Below are positions 53,209 to 63,034 of a stretch of DNA of 64,000 bases, piece by piece; position 1 is the stretch's first letter; each line of letters opens with the position of its first letter. Both the position numbers and the translations under genes were made by a program. Source of the DNA: Pseudogemmobacter faecipullorum (lineage in GTDB: Bacteria; Pseudomonadota; Alphaproteobacteria; Rhodobacterales; Rhodobacteraceae); the NCBI RefSeq assembly GCF_020539525.1, contig NZ_JACDXX010000013.1, positions 1 through 64,000 on the forward strand, written 5' to 3'. The notes beneath the pieces were generated by a model. The model was given only the letters and a program-made list of their open reading frames with translations. It did not search any database and was not told the origin of the DNA.

Positions 53209-55398
53209 ATGACTGAACGCTTCTTCGAAGCTGGAGCGACCGTTGCCGTGCTGACGACCGAGCCGCTCGGGCCGTTCCTCGATTACCGCGCGCCGCCAGG
53301 CGGCTGCATGGCGGGCGCTTTCGTCGAGGTGCCGCTGGGGCCGCGCAAGGTGCTGGGCGTGGTATTTGGCCCCGGCGAGGGGAATTTTGACCGCGCAAAG
53401 CTGCGCAGCATCCTGCGGGTCCATGATGTGCCGCCGATGCGGGCCGAGCTGCGGCAGTTCCTGACCCGAGCGGCCGATTACACCATGACCTGGCTGCCTT
53501 CGATGCTGCGCCTCGCCACCCGCGCCCCGGGGTTAAGCGAGGGGCCGGCGCTGCAGCGGGTTCTGCGCCTGAGCGGGCCGGTGCCCAATCAGCTGACAGA
53601 TGCCCGCGCAAAGGTGATCGAGGCTTTGCGCTCTTATGGCGGCGCGCCCTTGCGCCCGGGTGAGCTGGCCGAGGCGGCCGGGGTTTCCGCCTCGGTGATC
53701 AAGGGCCTCGTCAGGCTGGGTGTGCTGTCCGAGGAGGAGGCGCCAAAAGATCTGCCCTATCCGCGCCTTGATACCAGCCGCCCCTCGCGTCTTGCCGGCG
53801 ATCAGATCGAGGGCGGCGCGGCTTTGCGCGCGGCGGTGGCTGAAGAAAAATTCCGGCCCGTTTTGCTCAAAGGGGTGACCGGCTCGGGCAAGACCGAGGT
53901 CTATCTCGAGGCGGTGGCCGAGGCCCTGCGGCGCGGTCGTCAGGCCCTGGTGCTGCTGCCCGAAATCGCACTCAGCGCCGATTTCCTGTCGCGGGTCGAG
54001 GCCCGTTTTGGCTCCCGGCCCGGCGAATGGCATTCGGGGGTGACGGGCACCGAGAGGCGGCGGCTGTGGAAAATGTGTGCGACGGGCGAGGTTGATCTGG
54101 TGGTCGGCGCGCGTTCAGCACTTTTCCTGCCGTTTCAGGATCTTGGCCTGATCGTCGTCGATGAGGAACATGACACGTCCTATAAGCAGGAAGAGGGCGT
54201 CCTTTATAATGCCCGCGATATGGCGGTGCTGCGCGCTTCGATCCTTGGCTGCCCGGTGGTGCTGGCCTCGGCCACGCCTTCGCTGGAAACCTGGGTCAAT
54301 GCCGATCAGGGCCGCTATGCCCGGGTGGATCTCGGCGCGCGCTATGGCGCGGCGGAAATGCCGGGGATGCGGGCGATTGATATGCGGGCGACGAAACTGC
54401 CCGCTGACCGCTGGATCTCGGATGAGCTGGCCAGTGGGGTTGAGGGCAGGGTGAAGGCGGGCGAGCAGTCGCTTTTGTTCATCAATCGCCGGGGCTATGC
54501 GCCGGTCACGCTCTGCCGCGCCTGCGGCGCCCAGGTGGGATGCGAAAACTGTGATGCGCGGATGGTCGAGCACCGCTTCCTCGGGCGACTGATCTGCCAT
54601 CAATGCGGCAATTCGAAACCGGTGCCCGAGGTCTGCCCCTCCTGCAAGGTCGAGGGGAAGATGGCCGCCGTCGGCCCGGGGGTCGAGCGCCTGGCCGAAG
54701 AGGTCGCAACCCGTTTCCCGGAGGCGCGGGTGGCGGTGCTGTCTTCTGACCTCTTCAGCTCGGCGAGGGCGCTGAAGGCGCAGATCGGCGAGATTGCGCA
54801 GGGAGGCGCGGATATCATCATCGGCACCCAGATCGTCGCTAAGGGCCATAACTTCCCGCTGCTGACCCTGGTCGGGGTGATCGATGCTGATCTCGGCCTC
54901 CAGGGCTCGGACCTGCGCGCGGCCGAGCGCACCTTCCAGCTGATGCGCCAGGTGGCGGGCCGGGCGGGGCGGGCGGAAAAACCAGGCGAGGCCTGGCTGC
55001 AGACTTTTCAGCCCGAACATCCGGTGATCCGCGCCATTCTGGGCGGCGCGGAAGAGGGGTTCTGGCGCGCCGAGGCGGGATCGCGTGCCGAGGCCGGGGC
55101 GCCGCCCTTTGGCCGTATGGCCGGGATCATCCTCTCGGGCGAGGAGCTGCAGCCGCTGTTTGATTACGGGGCCGAACTGGCGCGGCTCGACCGGCCCCTG
55201 CGCCAGATCGGCGCCGGGCTCTACGGCCCGGCTCCGGCCCCGATTGCCCGGGTGCGCGGCAAGCATCGGGTGCGGCTGCTGATCAAAGCGCCCAAAACCG
55301 CGCCTTTGCAGCAGGCCATCAGCGCCTGGCTGCGCCAGCTGCGCCAGCCAAGGGGGATTAAGCTCGCGGTGGATATTGATCCGCAAAGCTTCCTGTGA
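53209..55398 (+). CDS. priA: Primosomal protein N' (helicase PriA)
   Basis: 729 residues. Walker A GVTGSGKTEVYLEAV, DEEH box VDEEHDTSYKQEEG, and eight zinc-binding Cys between CRACG and CPSCK. Restarts stalled replication forks. Start at ATG 53209 (ggagggcggctga upstream). The gap 55399-55640 that follows holds no gene. Confidence 0.97.
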   Translation: MTERFFEAGATVAVLTTEPLGPFLDYRAPPGGCMAGAFVEVPLGPRKVLGVVFGPGEGNFDRAKLRSILRVHDVPPMRAELRQFLTRAADYTMTWLPSMLRLATRAPGLSEGPALQRVLRLSGPVPNQLTDARAKVIEALRSYGGAPLRPGELAEAAGVSASVIKGLVRLGVLSEEEAPKDLPYPRLDTSRPSRLAGDQIEGGAALRAAVAEEKFRPVLLKGVTGSGKTEVYLEAVAEALRRGRQALVLLPEIALSADFLSRVEARFGSRPGEWHSGVTGTERRRLWKMCATGEVDLVVGARSALFLPFQDLGLIVVDEEHDTSYKQEEGVLYNARDMAVLRASILGCPVVLASATPSLETWVNADQGRYARVDLGARYGAAEMPGMRAIDMRATKLPADRWISDELASGVEGRVKAGEQSLLFINRRGYAPVTLCRACGAQVGCENCDARMVEHRFLGRLICHQCGNSKPVPEVCPSCKVEGKMAAVGPGVERLAEEVATRFPEARVAVLSSDLFSSARALKAQIGEIAQGGADIIIGTQIVAKGHNFPLLTLVGVIDADLGLQGSDLRAAERTFQLMRQVAGRAGRAEKPGEAWLQTFQPEHPVIRAILGGAEEGFWRAEAGSRAEAGAPPFGRMAGIILSGEELQPLFDYGAELARLDRPLRQIGAGLYGPAPAPIARVRGKHRVRLLIKAPKTAPLQQAISAWLRQLRQPRGIKLAVDIDPQSFL

Positions 55399-55640
55399 TG
55401 CCGTAAGGCGGGCGGAGGGGCGCGACCCCCGGCCTGCGGCCTGCGCCCTGGGATATTTCGGGATATTTGCAGAAGGGGAAGCGCGTGGCCGGCACTGTTC
55501 CCCTTCCTTCAGTATCCCCGCCGGAGGCCCTGGCCAGAGCGGTGAAACGCCATGTCTGACAGGCGCGGCCTTGACTTCGCAGACCTGCGGCGATTTACGG
55601 AACGGCAGATCAATACAGTACCTCGGGAAGGGGAATGATG

Positions 55641-57425
55641 ATGCACGCCTATCGCAGCCATACCTGTGCGGGCCTTAACAAAGCCAATGTCGGCGAGACC
55701 GTTCGCCTCTCTGGCTGGGTCCACCGCGTGCGCGATCACGGCGGCGTCCTCTTCATCGATCTGCGTGACCATTATGGCATCACCCAGGTTCTGGCCGACA
55801 GCGACAGCCCGGCTTTCGCCGCGCTGGAGAAAGTCCGCTCGGAATGGGTGGTCAGGATCGACGGCCGGGTGAAAGCCCGTGACGAGAGCCTGGTGAACAG
55901 CAAGATCCCGACCGGCGGGATTGAGGTCTATGCCACCGGGGTTGAGGTTCTGGGCGCGGTGGAGGGTGAACTGCCGCTGCCGGTCTTTGGCGAGACCGAA
56001 TATCCGGAAGAGACCCGCCTGACCTACCGCTTCCTCGACCTGCGCCGTCAGGGCATGCATGACAATATGATGCTGCGCTCGAACGTGGTGCGCTGGCTGC
56101 GCAATAATATGTGGGATCAGGGCTTTACCGAATTCCAGACCCCGATCATCACCGCGTCGAGCCCCGAAGGCGCCCGCGACTTCCTCGTGCCCTCGCGTCT
56201 GCATCCCGGTAAATTCTATGCGCTGCCCCAGGCGCCGCAGCAGTTCAAACAGCTGATCCAGGTGGCGGGCTTTGACCGTTACTTCCAGATCGCGCCCTGC
56301 TTCCGCGACGAAGACCCGCGTGCCGACCGCAGCCCGACCGATTTCTACCAGCTTGACGTTGAGATGTCCTTCGTCACCCAGGAAGATGTCTTCGCGGCGG
56401 TCCAGCCGGTGATCCAGGGCCTGTTCGAGCATTTCGGCAAGGGCCGCAAGGTCGATACCGAATGGCCGCAGATCGCATACCGTGATGCGCTGAAATGGTA
56501 TGGCTCGGATAAGCCCGACCTGCGCAACCCGATCAGAATGGTTGAGGTGTCTGAGCATTTCCGTGGTTCGGGCTTTGCGATCTTCGCGAACCTCCTGGAA
56601 AACGAAGGCACCGAAGTGCGCGCTATCCCGGCCCCGACCGGCGGCTCGCGTAAATTTGCCGACCGGATGAATGCTTTCGCGCAGAAAGAAGGCCTGCCGG
56701 GCATGGGCTATATTTTCTGGCGCAAGGCCGAGGATGGCTCGACCGAGGCCGCAGGTCCGATTGCAAAGGCAATTGGGGCTGAACGCACCGAGGCGATCCG
56801 CAGTGAACTCGGCCTTGATGTCGGCGATGCCGTCTTCTTCCTCGGCGGCAAGCCCGAGGTGTTTGAGGGCGTGGCGGGACGTGCGCGCAATGAGATCGGC
56901 CGCGAGCTGGGGCTGACCGAGACCGACAGCTTCCGCTTTGCCTGGATCGTCGACTTCCCGATGTATGAGAAGACCGATGACGGCAAGATCGACTTCTCGC
57001 ATAACCCCTTCTCGATGCCCCAGGGCGGGCTTGAGGCGCTGACCAGCAAAGATCCGCTGGATATCTACGCCTATCAGTATGACCTCGCCTGCAACGGCTA
57101 TGAGCTGATCTCGGGCGGGATCCGCAACCACAAGCCGGAAATCATGTATAAGGCCTTTGAACTGGCCGGTTACCCGAATTCCGAAGTGGATAAGCGCTTT
57201 GGCGGTATGGTGAAGGCCTTCAAATATGGCGCACCGCCCCATGGTGGCTGCGCCGCCGGCATTGACCGTCTGGTCATGCTGCTGGCCGATACCACCAATA
57301 TCCGCGAAGTCATCATGTTCCCGATGAACCAGCGCGCCGAGGATCTGCTGATGAACGCGCCTTCGGATCCCACCAATGAGCAGCTGCGCGAGTTGCGGCT
57401 GCGGGTGATCCCGAAGGAGAGCTGA
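55641..57425 (+). CDS. aspS: Aspartyl-tRNA synthetase
   Basis: 594 residues from the third of three tandem ATGs (55635, 55638, 55641), chosen because GGAAGGGGA then lies 7 bp upstream and the protein begins MHAYRSHTC as in relatives. OB-fold anticodon domain, class II motif 2 ([19 protein letters not shown]), bacterial GAD insert (about 300-410), and motif 3 ([10 protein letters not shown]). Charges tRNA-Asp. Confidence 0.97.
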   Translation: MHAYRSHTCAGLNKANVGETVRLSGWVHRVRDHGGVLFIDLRDHYGITQVLADSDSPAFAALEKVRSEWVVRIDGRVKARDESLVNSKIPTGGIEVYATGVEVLGAVEGELPLPVFGETEYPEETRLTYRFLDLRRQGMHDNMMLRSNVVRWLRNNMWDQGFTEFQTPIITASSPEGARDFLVPSRLHPGKFYALPQAPQQFKQLIQVAGFDRYFQIAPCFRDEDPRADRSPTDFYQLDVEMSFVTQEDVFAAVQPVIQGLFEHFGKGRKVDTEWPQIAYRDALKWYGSDKPDLRNPIRMVEVSEHFRGSGFAIFANLLENEGTEVRAIPAPTGGSRKFADRMNAFAQKEGLPGMGYIFWRKAEDGSTEAAGPIAKAIGAERTEAIRSELGLDVGDAVFFLGGKPEVFEGVAGRARNEIGRELGLTETDSFRFAWIVDFPMYEKTDDGKIDFSHNPFSMPQGGLEALTSKDPLDIYAYQYDLACNGYELISGGIRNHKPEIMYKAFELAGYPNSEVDKRFGGMVKAFKYGAPPHGGCAAGIDRLVMLLADTTNIREVIMFPMNQRAEDLLMNAPSDPTNEQLRELRLRVIPKES

Positions 57426-57429
57426 GCCA

Positions 57430-57883
57430 GCGGCCTCTATCAGGCCACGGTCCCCGTCTTACGCCATGACCTGTCGCGCATCGCGGATATGGTGGCAATG
57501 GCGGGGCCCGATGCGCTTGACGCCCGGCCTGGAGACAGTGAAACGGCCCGCTGGCAGTCTGAGACTGCGGCGGGCCTTTCCATGGAAATCGCCTGTACCC
57601 TGGCGGGGCGCGATCCGCCGGATCTGCCCGGGGCGCGCGCTGGGCCCGCGCCTCGCGGTGACCCGTGCCATGCTGGGGGCACTGAAGCCTGCGGAATTTC
57701 TGACCGATCCCGAAGCGGTTCTGCAGTTCTGCGCGCCGGAGATTTTGTCCATCTCTATGGCATGCCAGATTTTTCTTCCGCATCAGCCTGGGTTATGCGG
57801 CGCTGCTGGCCTCGGGCGTGGCGCTGAGCGAGGCTGATTTTGACGGCTTTACCGCCTCTGTCCTGCCAGATCAGCCGCGCTGA
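57430..57883 (+). pseudogene. Decayed DUF1993 family gene
   Basis: Coding remnants in successive frames: LYQATVPVLRHDLSRIADMV, then AAGLSMEIACTLAGRDPPDL, then RLAVTRAMLGALKPAEFL and APEIL, and finally FFRISLGYAALLASGVALSE up to VLPDQPR and a TGA at 57881. Together they trace the DUF1993 fold, but at least two frameshifts (near 57625 and 57775) and a missing start break it. It directly follows aspS, where an intact copy may sit in relatives. Confidence 0.65.
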
Positions 57884-57978
57884 TCAGTCCAGGCCGGGCA
57901 GCAGGCCCGCAGGCGCTTGCCGCTCTGCGGCAGCGGCCCTAGCCTTATCCGGGAACAGAGAAGGGGAGGTGCGGGCGC

Positions 57979-58713
57979 ATGAGCGGTGGCATCAGCGACG
58001 ATCAGCGGTTTATGGGCGAGGAGCTGGCGGGCTGGACCGCGCCGCCGCTGCCGGGCGGGGTGATCCTTGAGGGTGAGGTGGTGCGGCTGGAGCCACTGGT
58101 GGCCGATCAGCATGCCGCGGATCTGTTTCAGGCGTTCAGCGGGTATGACCGGCTCTGGGATTATATGCCCTATGGGCCCTTCGTTTCCGCCGCGGCCTAT
58201 CACCGCTGGGCGAAAGAGGCCGGGGCCTCGGGCGATCCGGCCTTCTTTGTGCTGCGCGACCGGGCGAGCGGGCATCTGGCGGGGATTGCCTCCTATCTGC
58301 GAATCAGCCCGGCGGCGGGTTCGGTTGAGGTCGGCCATATCTGCATCGCGCCAGCCTTCCAGCGCAGCCGGCTGTTCACCGAGGCGATGTGGCTGATGAT
58401 GGATCATGCCTTCCGCCTCGGCTACCGGCGCTATGAGTGGAAGTGCAATGCGCTGAACATGGCCTCGCGCCGTGCGGCGCAAAGGCTGGGGTTCAGCTAT
58501 GAGGGGATCTTCCGTCAGGCAGCGGTGGTCAAGGGGCGCAATCGCGATACCGCCTGGTTTGCGGTGATCGACAAGGATCTGCCCGCGCTGCGCGAGGCCT
58601 TTGCCGCCTGGTTTGCACCGTCGAATTTCGACGCAGCGGGGCGGCAGCGTGAAAGCCTGTCGGATCTGACCCGGCTGGTCCGGGTCAGCGCGGATCCTGG
58701 CCTCACGGGCTGA
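57979..58713 (+). CDS. GNAT-family N-acetyltransferase (RimJ/RimL type)
   Basis: 244 residues. GNAT core with VEVGHICIAPAFQRSRLFTE and the acceptor-side RRYEWKCNALNMASRRAAQR ... LGFSYEGIFRQA, typical of RimJ/RimL-like protein or small-molecule acetylases. A gagaaggggagg-type site precedes the ATG. Target unknown. Confidence 0.9.
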   Translation: MSGGISDDQRFMGEELAGWTAPPLPGGVILEGEVVRLEPLVADQHAADLFQAFSGYDRLWDYMPYGPFVSAAAYHRWAKEAGASGDPAFFVLRDRASGHLAGIASYLRISPAAGSVEVGHICIAPAFQRSRLFTEAMWLMMDHAFRLGYRRYEWKCNALNMASRRAAQRLGFSYEGIFRQAAVVKGRNRDTAWFAVIDKDLPALREAFAAWFAPSNFDAAGRQRESLSDLTRLVRVSADPGLTG

Positions 58714-58724
58714 CCCCCGCGCGC

Positions 58725-59468
58725 TCAGCGCCCGCTGTGTGCCATGACCACCCCGCCCGAGGGGCTGATACGGTCCGCTAGCAGTATCTCAAGCGCGCTG
58801 CGGGCGGATGGCCCCTCGCGCAGCGCTACGGCCAGCTCCGCCAGGGCCTGATCCCCGGATTGCCGGGCCAGGCCGGTGAGAAATCCGCTGAGCCAGTCCT
58901 GGCCGCCTTTATCCTGTTGCCGGCGCAGCGCTTTTTGCGCCCGCACCAGATCATCGCGCAGGGCCAAAGGATCACTTGTATCCGCCACAGCCAGGGGGGC
59001 GGGCAGCTCACGTCCCTTCAGCGCGGCCAGGATCACCGCCTGAAAATCCGTCAGACCGGGCAGCGGCTTATCGAGAAAGCCTATGGCGCCAGCGGCCTGC
59101 GCCCGCTGTCGGCCGTCGTCCGCTGCGCTGCAGCCCAGCACCACCGGACCATGGGGCCTCTCCTCGCCGCAAAGCGCGCGGATCAGATCCTCACCCCGGC
59201 CATCGGGCAGGCCAAGATCGATGATCAGCAGATCGGGGCGGTAGAGCCGCAGATGCGCCAGCGCGGCAGTGAGCGATTCCGCCCGCCTCAGCCGGGCACC
59301 CGAGCGCAGGCAGAGCTGGCGCAAAGCCTCGCAGCAAAAGCGGCTGTCCTCGACCGCGAGCAGGGTCAGCCCCTGCAGCGGCAGCCGCCCGGACAGCAGG
59401 GGCGGTACCGGCAGCAAAGGGGGAAGGCCGTAAGGCGATATGAAAACCGGTGTGACCGGCTGTGGCAT
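58725..59468 (-). CDS. Response-regulator receiver protein
   Basis: 247 residues from ATG 59468 (a GTG at 59504 is possible). Receiver domain at about 35-150: GLTLLAVEDSRFCCEALRQL, phospho-acceptor Asp in DLLIIDLGLPDGRG, and Lys in AIGFLDKPLPG. The C-terminal ~90 residues are helical, with no DNA-binding or GGDEF motif. No kinase is adjacent. Signalling partner unknown. Confidence 0.85.
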   Translation of the reverse strand: MPQPVTPVFISPYGLPPLLPVPPLLSGRLPLQGLTLLAVEDSRFCCEALRQLCLRSGARLRRAESLTAALAHLRLYRPDLLIIDLGLPDGRGEDLIRALCGEERPHGPVVLGCSAADDGRQRAQAAGAIGFLDKPLPGLTDFQAVILAALKGRELPAPLAVADTSDPLALRDDLVRAQKALRRQQDKGGQDWLSGFLTGLARQSGDQALAELAVALREGPSARSALEILLADRISPSGGVVMAHSGR

Positions 59469-59627
59469 GGCGACCCCCCCGGTCTGGCAGCCCGGCAGTT
59501 TCACCTGGTAAGGATGAAAGCAGAGTTAACGCTCACAGCGGGTTCTGCGACACCATCTGCCCTTGCCCGGGGGGGCTGAGCCACGCATAAGCGAGGCAGC
59601 ATAAAAACGATCAGCGGGAGTCTCAGG

Positions 59628-60032
59628 ATGATCGGTCGTCTCAACCATGTTGCCATTGCTGTCCCTGACCTTGAAGCCGCTGCAAAACAGTATCGTGATA
59701 CGCTGGGTGCCCATGTCGGCGCACCCCAGGAGGAGCCGGATCACGGCGTGACGGTGATCTTTATCGACCTGCCGAATACCAAGATTGAGCTGCTCTGCCC
59801 TCTGGGCGACGATTCTCCGATCGCGGGCTTTCTCGCGAAAAATCCATCGGGCGGGATCCATCACATCTGCTATGAAGTGGAGGATATCCTTGCCGCGCGG
59901 GACCGGCTGAAACAGCAGGGCGCGCGGGTGCTGGGCAATGGCGAGCCGAAGATCGGCGCGCATGGCAAGCCGGTACTGTTCCTGCATCCCAAAGACTTCA
60001 ACGGCTGTCTCGTGGAGCTTGAACAGCTATGA
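59628..60032 (+). CDS. mce: Methylmalonyl-CoA epimerase
   Basis: 134 residues, VOC superfamily: MIGRLNHVAIAVPDLEAAAK, NTKIELLCPLG, SGGIHHICYEVEDI, GKPVLFLHPKDFNGCLVELE, including metal-binding His and Glu. Interconverts (2R)- and (2S)-methylmalonyl-CoA in propionyl-CoA or ethylmalonyl-CoA metabolism; the next enzyme, methylmalonyl-CoA mutase, needs B12. Overlaps the DUF1467 gene by 4 bp. Confidence 0.95.
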   Translation: MIGRLNHVAIAVPDLEAAAKQYRDTLGAHVGAPQEEPDHGVTVIFIDLPNTKIELLCPLGDDSPIAGFLAKNPSGGIHHICYEVEDILAARDRLKQQGARVLGNGEPKIGAHGKPVLFLHPKDFNGCLVELEQL

Positions 60033-60325
60033 GCATTATGTCTGCCTTCGTCCTTTACGCCATCACCTGGTTTCTGACGTTTTACATCGTGATCATGCTG
60101 CGGCCGCGCAGCCAGCAGGATGTCGGAGTAATCGTGCCCGGCACGCCCGCCGGTGCGCCGGCGGAAGAGAATGTCGGCCGCTCGGCGCTGATCGCCACCG
60201 CTTTTGGCACGGCGATCTGGCTGGCCCTGGTAGCGATTATCCTCTCGGGCTGGATCACCACCGAAGATCTCGATTTCCGGGGTATCCTGTCGAAGGATGA
60301 GGAAGTCCAGCCGCTGAGCCAGTAA
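60029..60325 (+). CDS. DUF1467 family membrane protein
   Basis: 98 residues with two membrane segments (about 6-22 and 54-72) and the typical MLRPRSQQDVGVIVPGTPAG loop between them. A regular follower of mce in Rhodobacterales, co-translated here (ATGA overlap). Function unknown. Confidence 0.9.
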   Translation: MSIMSAFVLYAITWFLTFYIVIMLRPRSQQDVGVIVPGTPAGAPAEENVGRSALIATAFGTAIWLALVAIILSGWITTEDLDFRGILSKDEEVQPLSQ

Positions 60326-60351
60326 GCGCAAAACCTGCACCGCGCAGCGTA

Positions 60352-60388
60352 AAACCCCCGGTGCCCGACAAGGGCCCCGGGGGTTTCT
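60352..60388. terminator. Bidirectional terminator between DUF1467 and nitroreductase genes
   Basis: Stem aaacccccgg / ccgggggttt with a second inner pairing gccc/gggc, T run on the plus strand and A run before the stem. Both convergent genes could end here. Confidence 0.85.
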
Positions 60389-60392
60389 TTGT

Positions 60393-60986
60393 TCAGGCTT
60401 TGGCTGCGTCGCCGAGGCCCCATTGCACCTTTGCCGCGAGGGTCGGGCGCGGGCGGTCGGGGAAGGGCAGGCCCGGGGTGGCAATATGGATCAGCCCGGC
60501 CACGCGCTCCTCCTCGCTGCAGCCGAAGGCCCGGGCGCGGAACAGGGCATCATGTGAGGGCCAGCCCGACAGCCAGTTCGCGCCCCAGCCTGCCGCGGTG
60601 GCGAGGCTGAGCAGATTCATGCAAAGCGCCCCGGCAGAGAGGAACTGCTCGGCGGGCGGAATTTTCTCCGAGGGCTTGGGCGAGGCAATCACCGCCACCG
60701 CGAGCAGGCCACGCTCAAACTGGCCCCGGCCCTTTTCGATCATCGCCTCATCACCGCCCAGCTCCCGGGCGCGGGCCCCGGCCAGATCGGCGAGGCGGAT
60801 GAAATCAGGGCGCTGCAGCACGATCAGCCGCCAGGGCTCCAGCTTGCCGTGATCGGGCACCCGCAGGGCGGCGGTCAGGATCTCCTCCAGCTGGGCACGG
60901 TCAGGCACCGGGGCGCGAAACAGTTTGGCAGGCTGAGACAGACGCTGCGCGAGAAAAGAAAAGGCAGCGTCACTGGCGGCAGTCAT
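60393..60986 (-). CDS. Nitroreductase family protein
   Basis: 197 residues: LTAALRVPDHGKLEPWRLIV and NLLSLATAAGWGANWLSGWP, the YdjA/RutE-like nitroreductase pattern with FMN-binding Arg and Asn positions. Uses NAD(P)H; substrate unknown. Single gene. Confidence 0.9.
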   Translation of the reverse strand: MTAASDAAFSFLAQRLSQPAKLFRAPVPDRAQLEEILTAALRVPDHGKLEPWRLIVLQRPDFIRLADLAGARARELGGDEAMIEKGRGQFERGLLAVAVIASPKPSEKIPPAEQFLSAGALCMNLLSLATAAGWGANWLSGWPSHDALFRARAFGCSEEERVAGLIHIATPGLPFPDRPRPTLAAKVQWGLGDAAKA

Positions 60987-61154
60987 GGCAGGCTCCGTTC
61001 ATTATCCGGCAGCGAGACTAGACCCGGCCCGGTCTGCTGGCCAGAGCCTGATCCTGCCGCCCATCCGCCCGGAACGCGGGCGCGGGCGGATGGGGGCTTG
61101 CCTCTGGCCGGGCAGATTGCCAGAACGGGCCGGGCCAGGAAGGGGGATGCAGTC

Positions 61155-61412
61155 ATGTCAGTGCCGGATCTGAGCGGGCGTGCTGTGCCTGGCGCGCTGA
61201 TCTCTGTGCGGGTAACCCCCAATGCGCGGCGCGCGGGGCTCGAACCCGGCGATCCGGTGCGCATCAGCGTCACCGTGGTGCCCGAGGATGGCAAGGCGAC
61301 CGAAGCGGCGCGGCAGATGCTGGCCGAGGCGCTCGGCGTGGCGAAATCGCGGCTGAGCCTGGTGCGGGGCACGAAATCGCGCGATAAGCTGTTTCGTCTG
61401 GATCAGTCCTGA
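61155..61412 (+). CDS. DUF167 family protein
   Basis: 85 residues from ATG 61155 (aggaaggggga upstream). DUF167 pattern: ISVRVTPNARRAGLEPG, VRISVTVVPEDGKATEAA and LSLVRGTKSRDKLFRL. Small soluble protein of unknown function (YggU type). Converges with the next gene, overlapping by 10 bp. Confidence 0.9.
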   Translation: MSVPDLSGRAVPGALISVRVTPNARRAGLEPGDPVRISVTVVPEDGKATEAARQMLAEALGVAKSRLSLVRGTKSRDKLFRLDQS

Positions 61413-61666
61413 CCGGGCTCAGCCGGGGCACGGCGCTCAATCCGATAGGCGCCCTCGGGCAGGTTCAGCGCGGCGGAAAGATCGGTGATCTGCGCCATCG
61501 ACAGCGTGATCTGCATGACAGATCCGGTGATCGGATCGACCTGTTCGACCGTCACGCATTCCTCAAAACCACGGATCACCACATCGCCCTGCAGCGGCAT
61601 GCCCTCATCGCCCTCGTCAATCAGGGTGATGGTGGTGGCATCGAATTCGTGCTCAATCGTAAACAT
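61403..61666 (-). CDS. Conserved hypothetical protein
   Basis: 87 residues beginning MFTIEHEFDATTITLIDEGD, acidic and beta-rich, with no membrane segment. Not recognised as a named family, though the codon use is native and the length suits a small conserved Rhodobacteraceae protein. Overlaps the DUF167 gene tail to tail. Confidence 0.75.
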   Translation of the reverse strand: MFTIEHEFDATTITLIDEGDEGMPLQGDVVIRGFEECVTVEQVDPITGSVMQITLSMAQITDLSAALNLPEGAYRIERRAPAEPGQD

Positions 61667-61839
61667 GCGCCAAACCTGACACAGGGGCGGCAGCGGGGCA
61701 ATGGGATCAGGCGTCGCGGCCCCGGCGCATCTGCTGCCGGCTTTCAGCGAAATCGCGGAGACCGGGCCTTTCAGCCGCCGCCAGAGCTGATAGGTTCGCT
61801 CTCAGATCCCCCTAATCTCCGGCGGAAGCTCCCCTGATT

Positions 61840-62613
61840 ATGTTCGTTGATTCGCTTGCCCGTAAAAATTTCAGTTCTGGCCGCCTGTTCCTCTTGCTGG
61901 CCGCGGGCCTGCTTTCGGGCTGTGTCGGTCTGCCGCTGCCGGGCGGGATGAGCGGAGGGGCGGACGGTCCTGGGCCAGGCCGGTCGGATCAGATCATCAC
62001 CGCCTCGGGCCGGCCTCTGCCTGCCAATGCGCCGCTGAGCTTGGTGGTGGCGCGGGTTGAGCCGGTGATGGAGCAGATCTGCCGCGAGCGGGTAAAAAAT
62101 CGTGACTGCAATTTCGTCATCGCGGTCGATGATGAGCCGGGCCAGGCCGCCAATGCCTTCCAGACCCTCGACCCTTCCGGGCGGCCGGTGGTGGTCTTCA
62201 CCTCGGCGCTGTTGAATATGGCGCAGAATCTTGATGAGCTGGCTTTCGTGCTGGGCCATGAGGCGGCGCATCATATCGAGGGGCATATTCCGCGGCGTCA
62301 GGATCAGGCCGCCACCGGCGCGATCCTCGTTGGCATTCTGGGCCAGTCGGCCGGGCTGTCCGGGGCCGAGCTGGCGCGGGTCCAGGAGATCGGCGCGGGC
62401 CTTGCCGCCCAGCAATATTCCAAGGCCTTTGAGCTGGAAGCCGATGGGCTCGGCGCGGAAATTGCGCTTTATGCCGGCTTTGATCCGCAGCGCGGCGCGG
62501 CCTTCTTCGCGCGTCTGCCCGATCCGGGCGATAAGCTTCTGGGCAGCCATCCGGCCAATGCCGAACGGCAGGCGGTGGTCGCGGCGCGGGTCCGGCGCCT
62601 GACCGGCAGCTGA
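61840..62613 (+). CDS. M48-family metallopeptidase lipoprotein
   Basis: 257 residues. Lipoprotein signal with lipobox LLSGC. Zinc site HEAAHH (HExxH) in AFVLGHEAAHHIEGH and third ligand Glu in FELEADGLGAE. Such proteases (LoiP/BepA/YcaL-like) act in the periplasm on outer-membrane quality control. Followed after 8 bp by the IMPACT gene. Confidence 0.93.
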   Translation: MFVDSLARKNFSSGRLFLLLAAGLLSGCVGLPLPGGMSGGADGPGPGRSDQIITASGRPLPANAPLSLVVARVEPVMEQICRERVKNRDCNFVIAVDDEPGQAANAFQTLDPSGRPVVVFTSALLNMAQNLDELAFVLGHEAAHHIEGHIPRRQDQAATGAILVGILGQSAGLSGAELARVQEIGAGLAAQQYSKAFELEADGLGAEIALYAGFDPQRGAAFFARLPDPGDKLLGSHPANAERQAVVAARVRRLTGS

Positions 62614-62621
62614 GGCCGGCC

Positions 62622-63029
62622 ATGTCGAAACAGGACAGAGCCGCAGCGCCAGGACTGCCGGGCGAGGGCTTTACCCTCGGGGATGTGATCCGTGACCGCG
62701 GCTCGCGCTATGCGGTCTCAGGCGGGCGGGCCGGGGATAAAGCCGCGGCCCAGGCCTTTCTGACGGCGCTGAAGCGCGACAAGAAATTCGCCAAAGCCAC
62801 CCATAACAGCTGGGCGCTGCTGTCCAGCGCCGAAGGGCCGCTGCGCAATGATGACGGCGAAAGCGGCGCGGCGGCACTGATTTTGAAAATGCTTGAGCGC
62901 GAAGCCCTGCAGGATCAGATCATCGTCGTGACGCGCTGGTATGGCGGCGTGCATCTGGGCGGCGACCGCTTTGCCCATGTCACCGCCTGCGTGCGGGCCT
63001 TTCTTGAGGCATATCGCCGCCGCAGCTGA
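62622..63029 (+). CDS. IMPACT/YigZ family protein
   Basis: 135 residues, the N-terminal UPF0029 (IMPACT) domain only: SRYAVSGGRAGDKAAAQAFL, KKFAKATHNSWALL, DDGESGAAALILKMLE and VVTRWYGGVHLGGDRFAHV. The C-terminal EF-G-like part of YigZ is absent, as in other alphaproteobacteria. Function uncertain. Confidence 0.88.
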   Translation: MSKQDRAAAPGLPGEGFTLGDVIRDRGSRYAVSGGRAGDKAAAQAFLTALKRDKKFAKATHNSWALLSSAEGPLRNDDGESGAAALILKMLEREALQDQIIVVTRWYGGVHLGGDRFAHVTACVRAFLEAYRRRS

Positions 63030-63034
63030 ACAGC

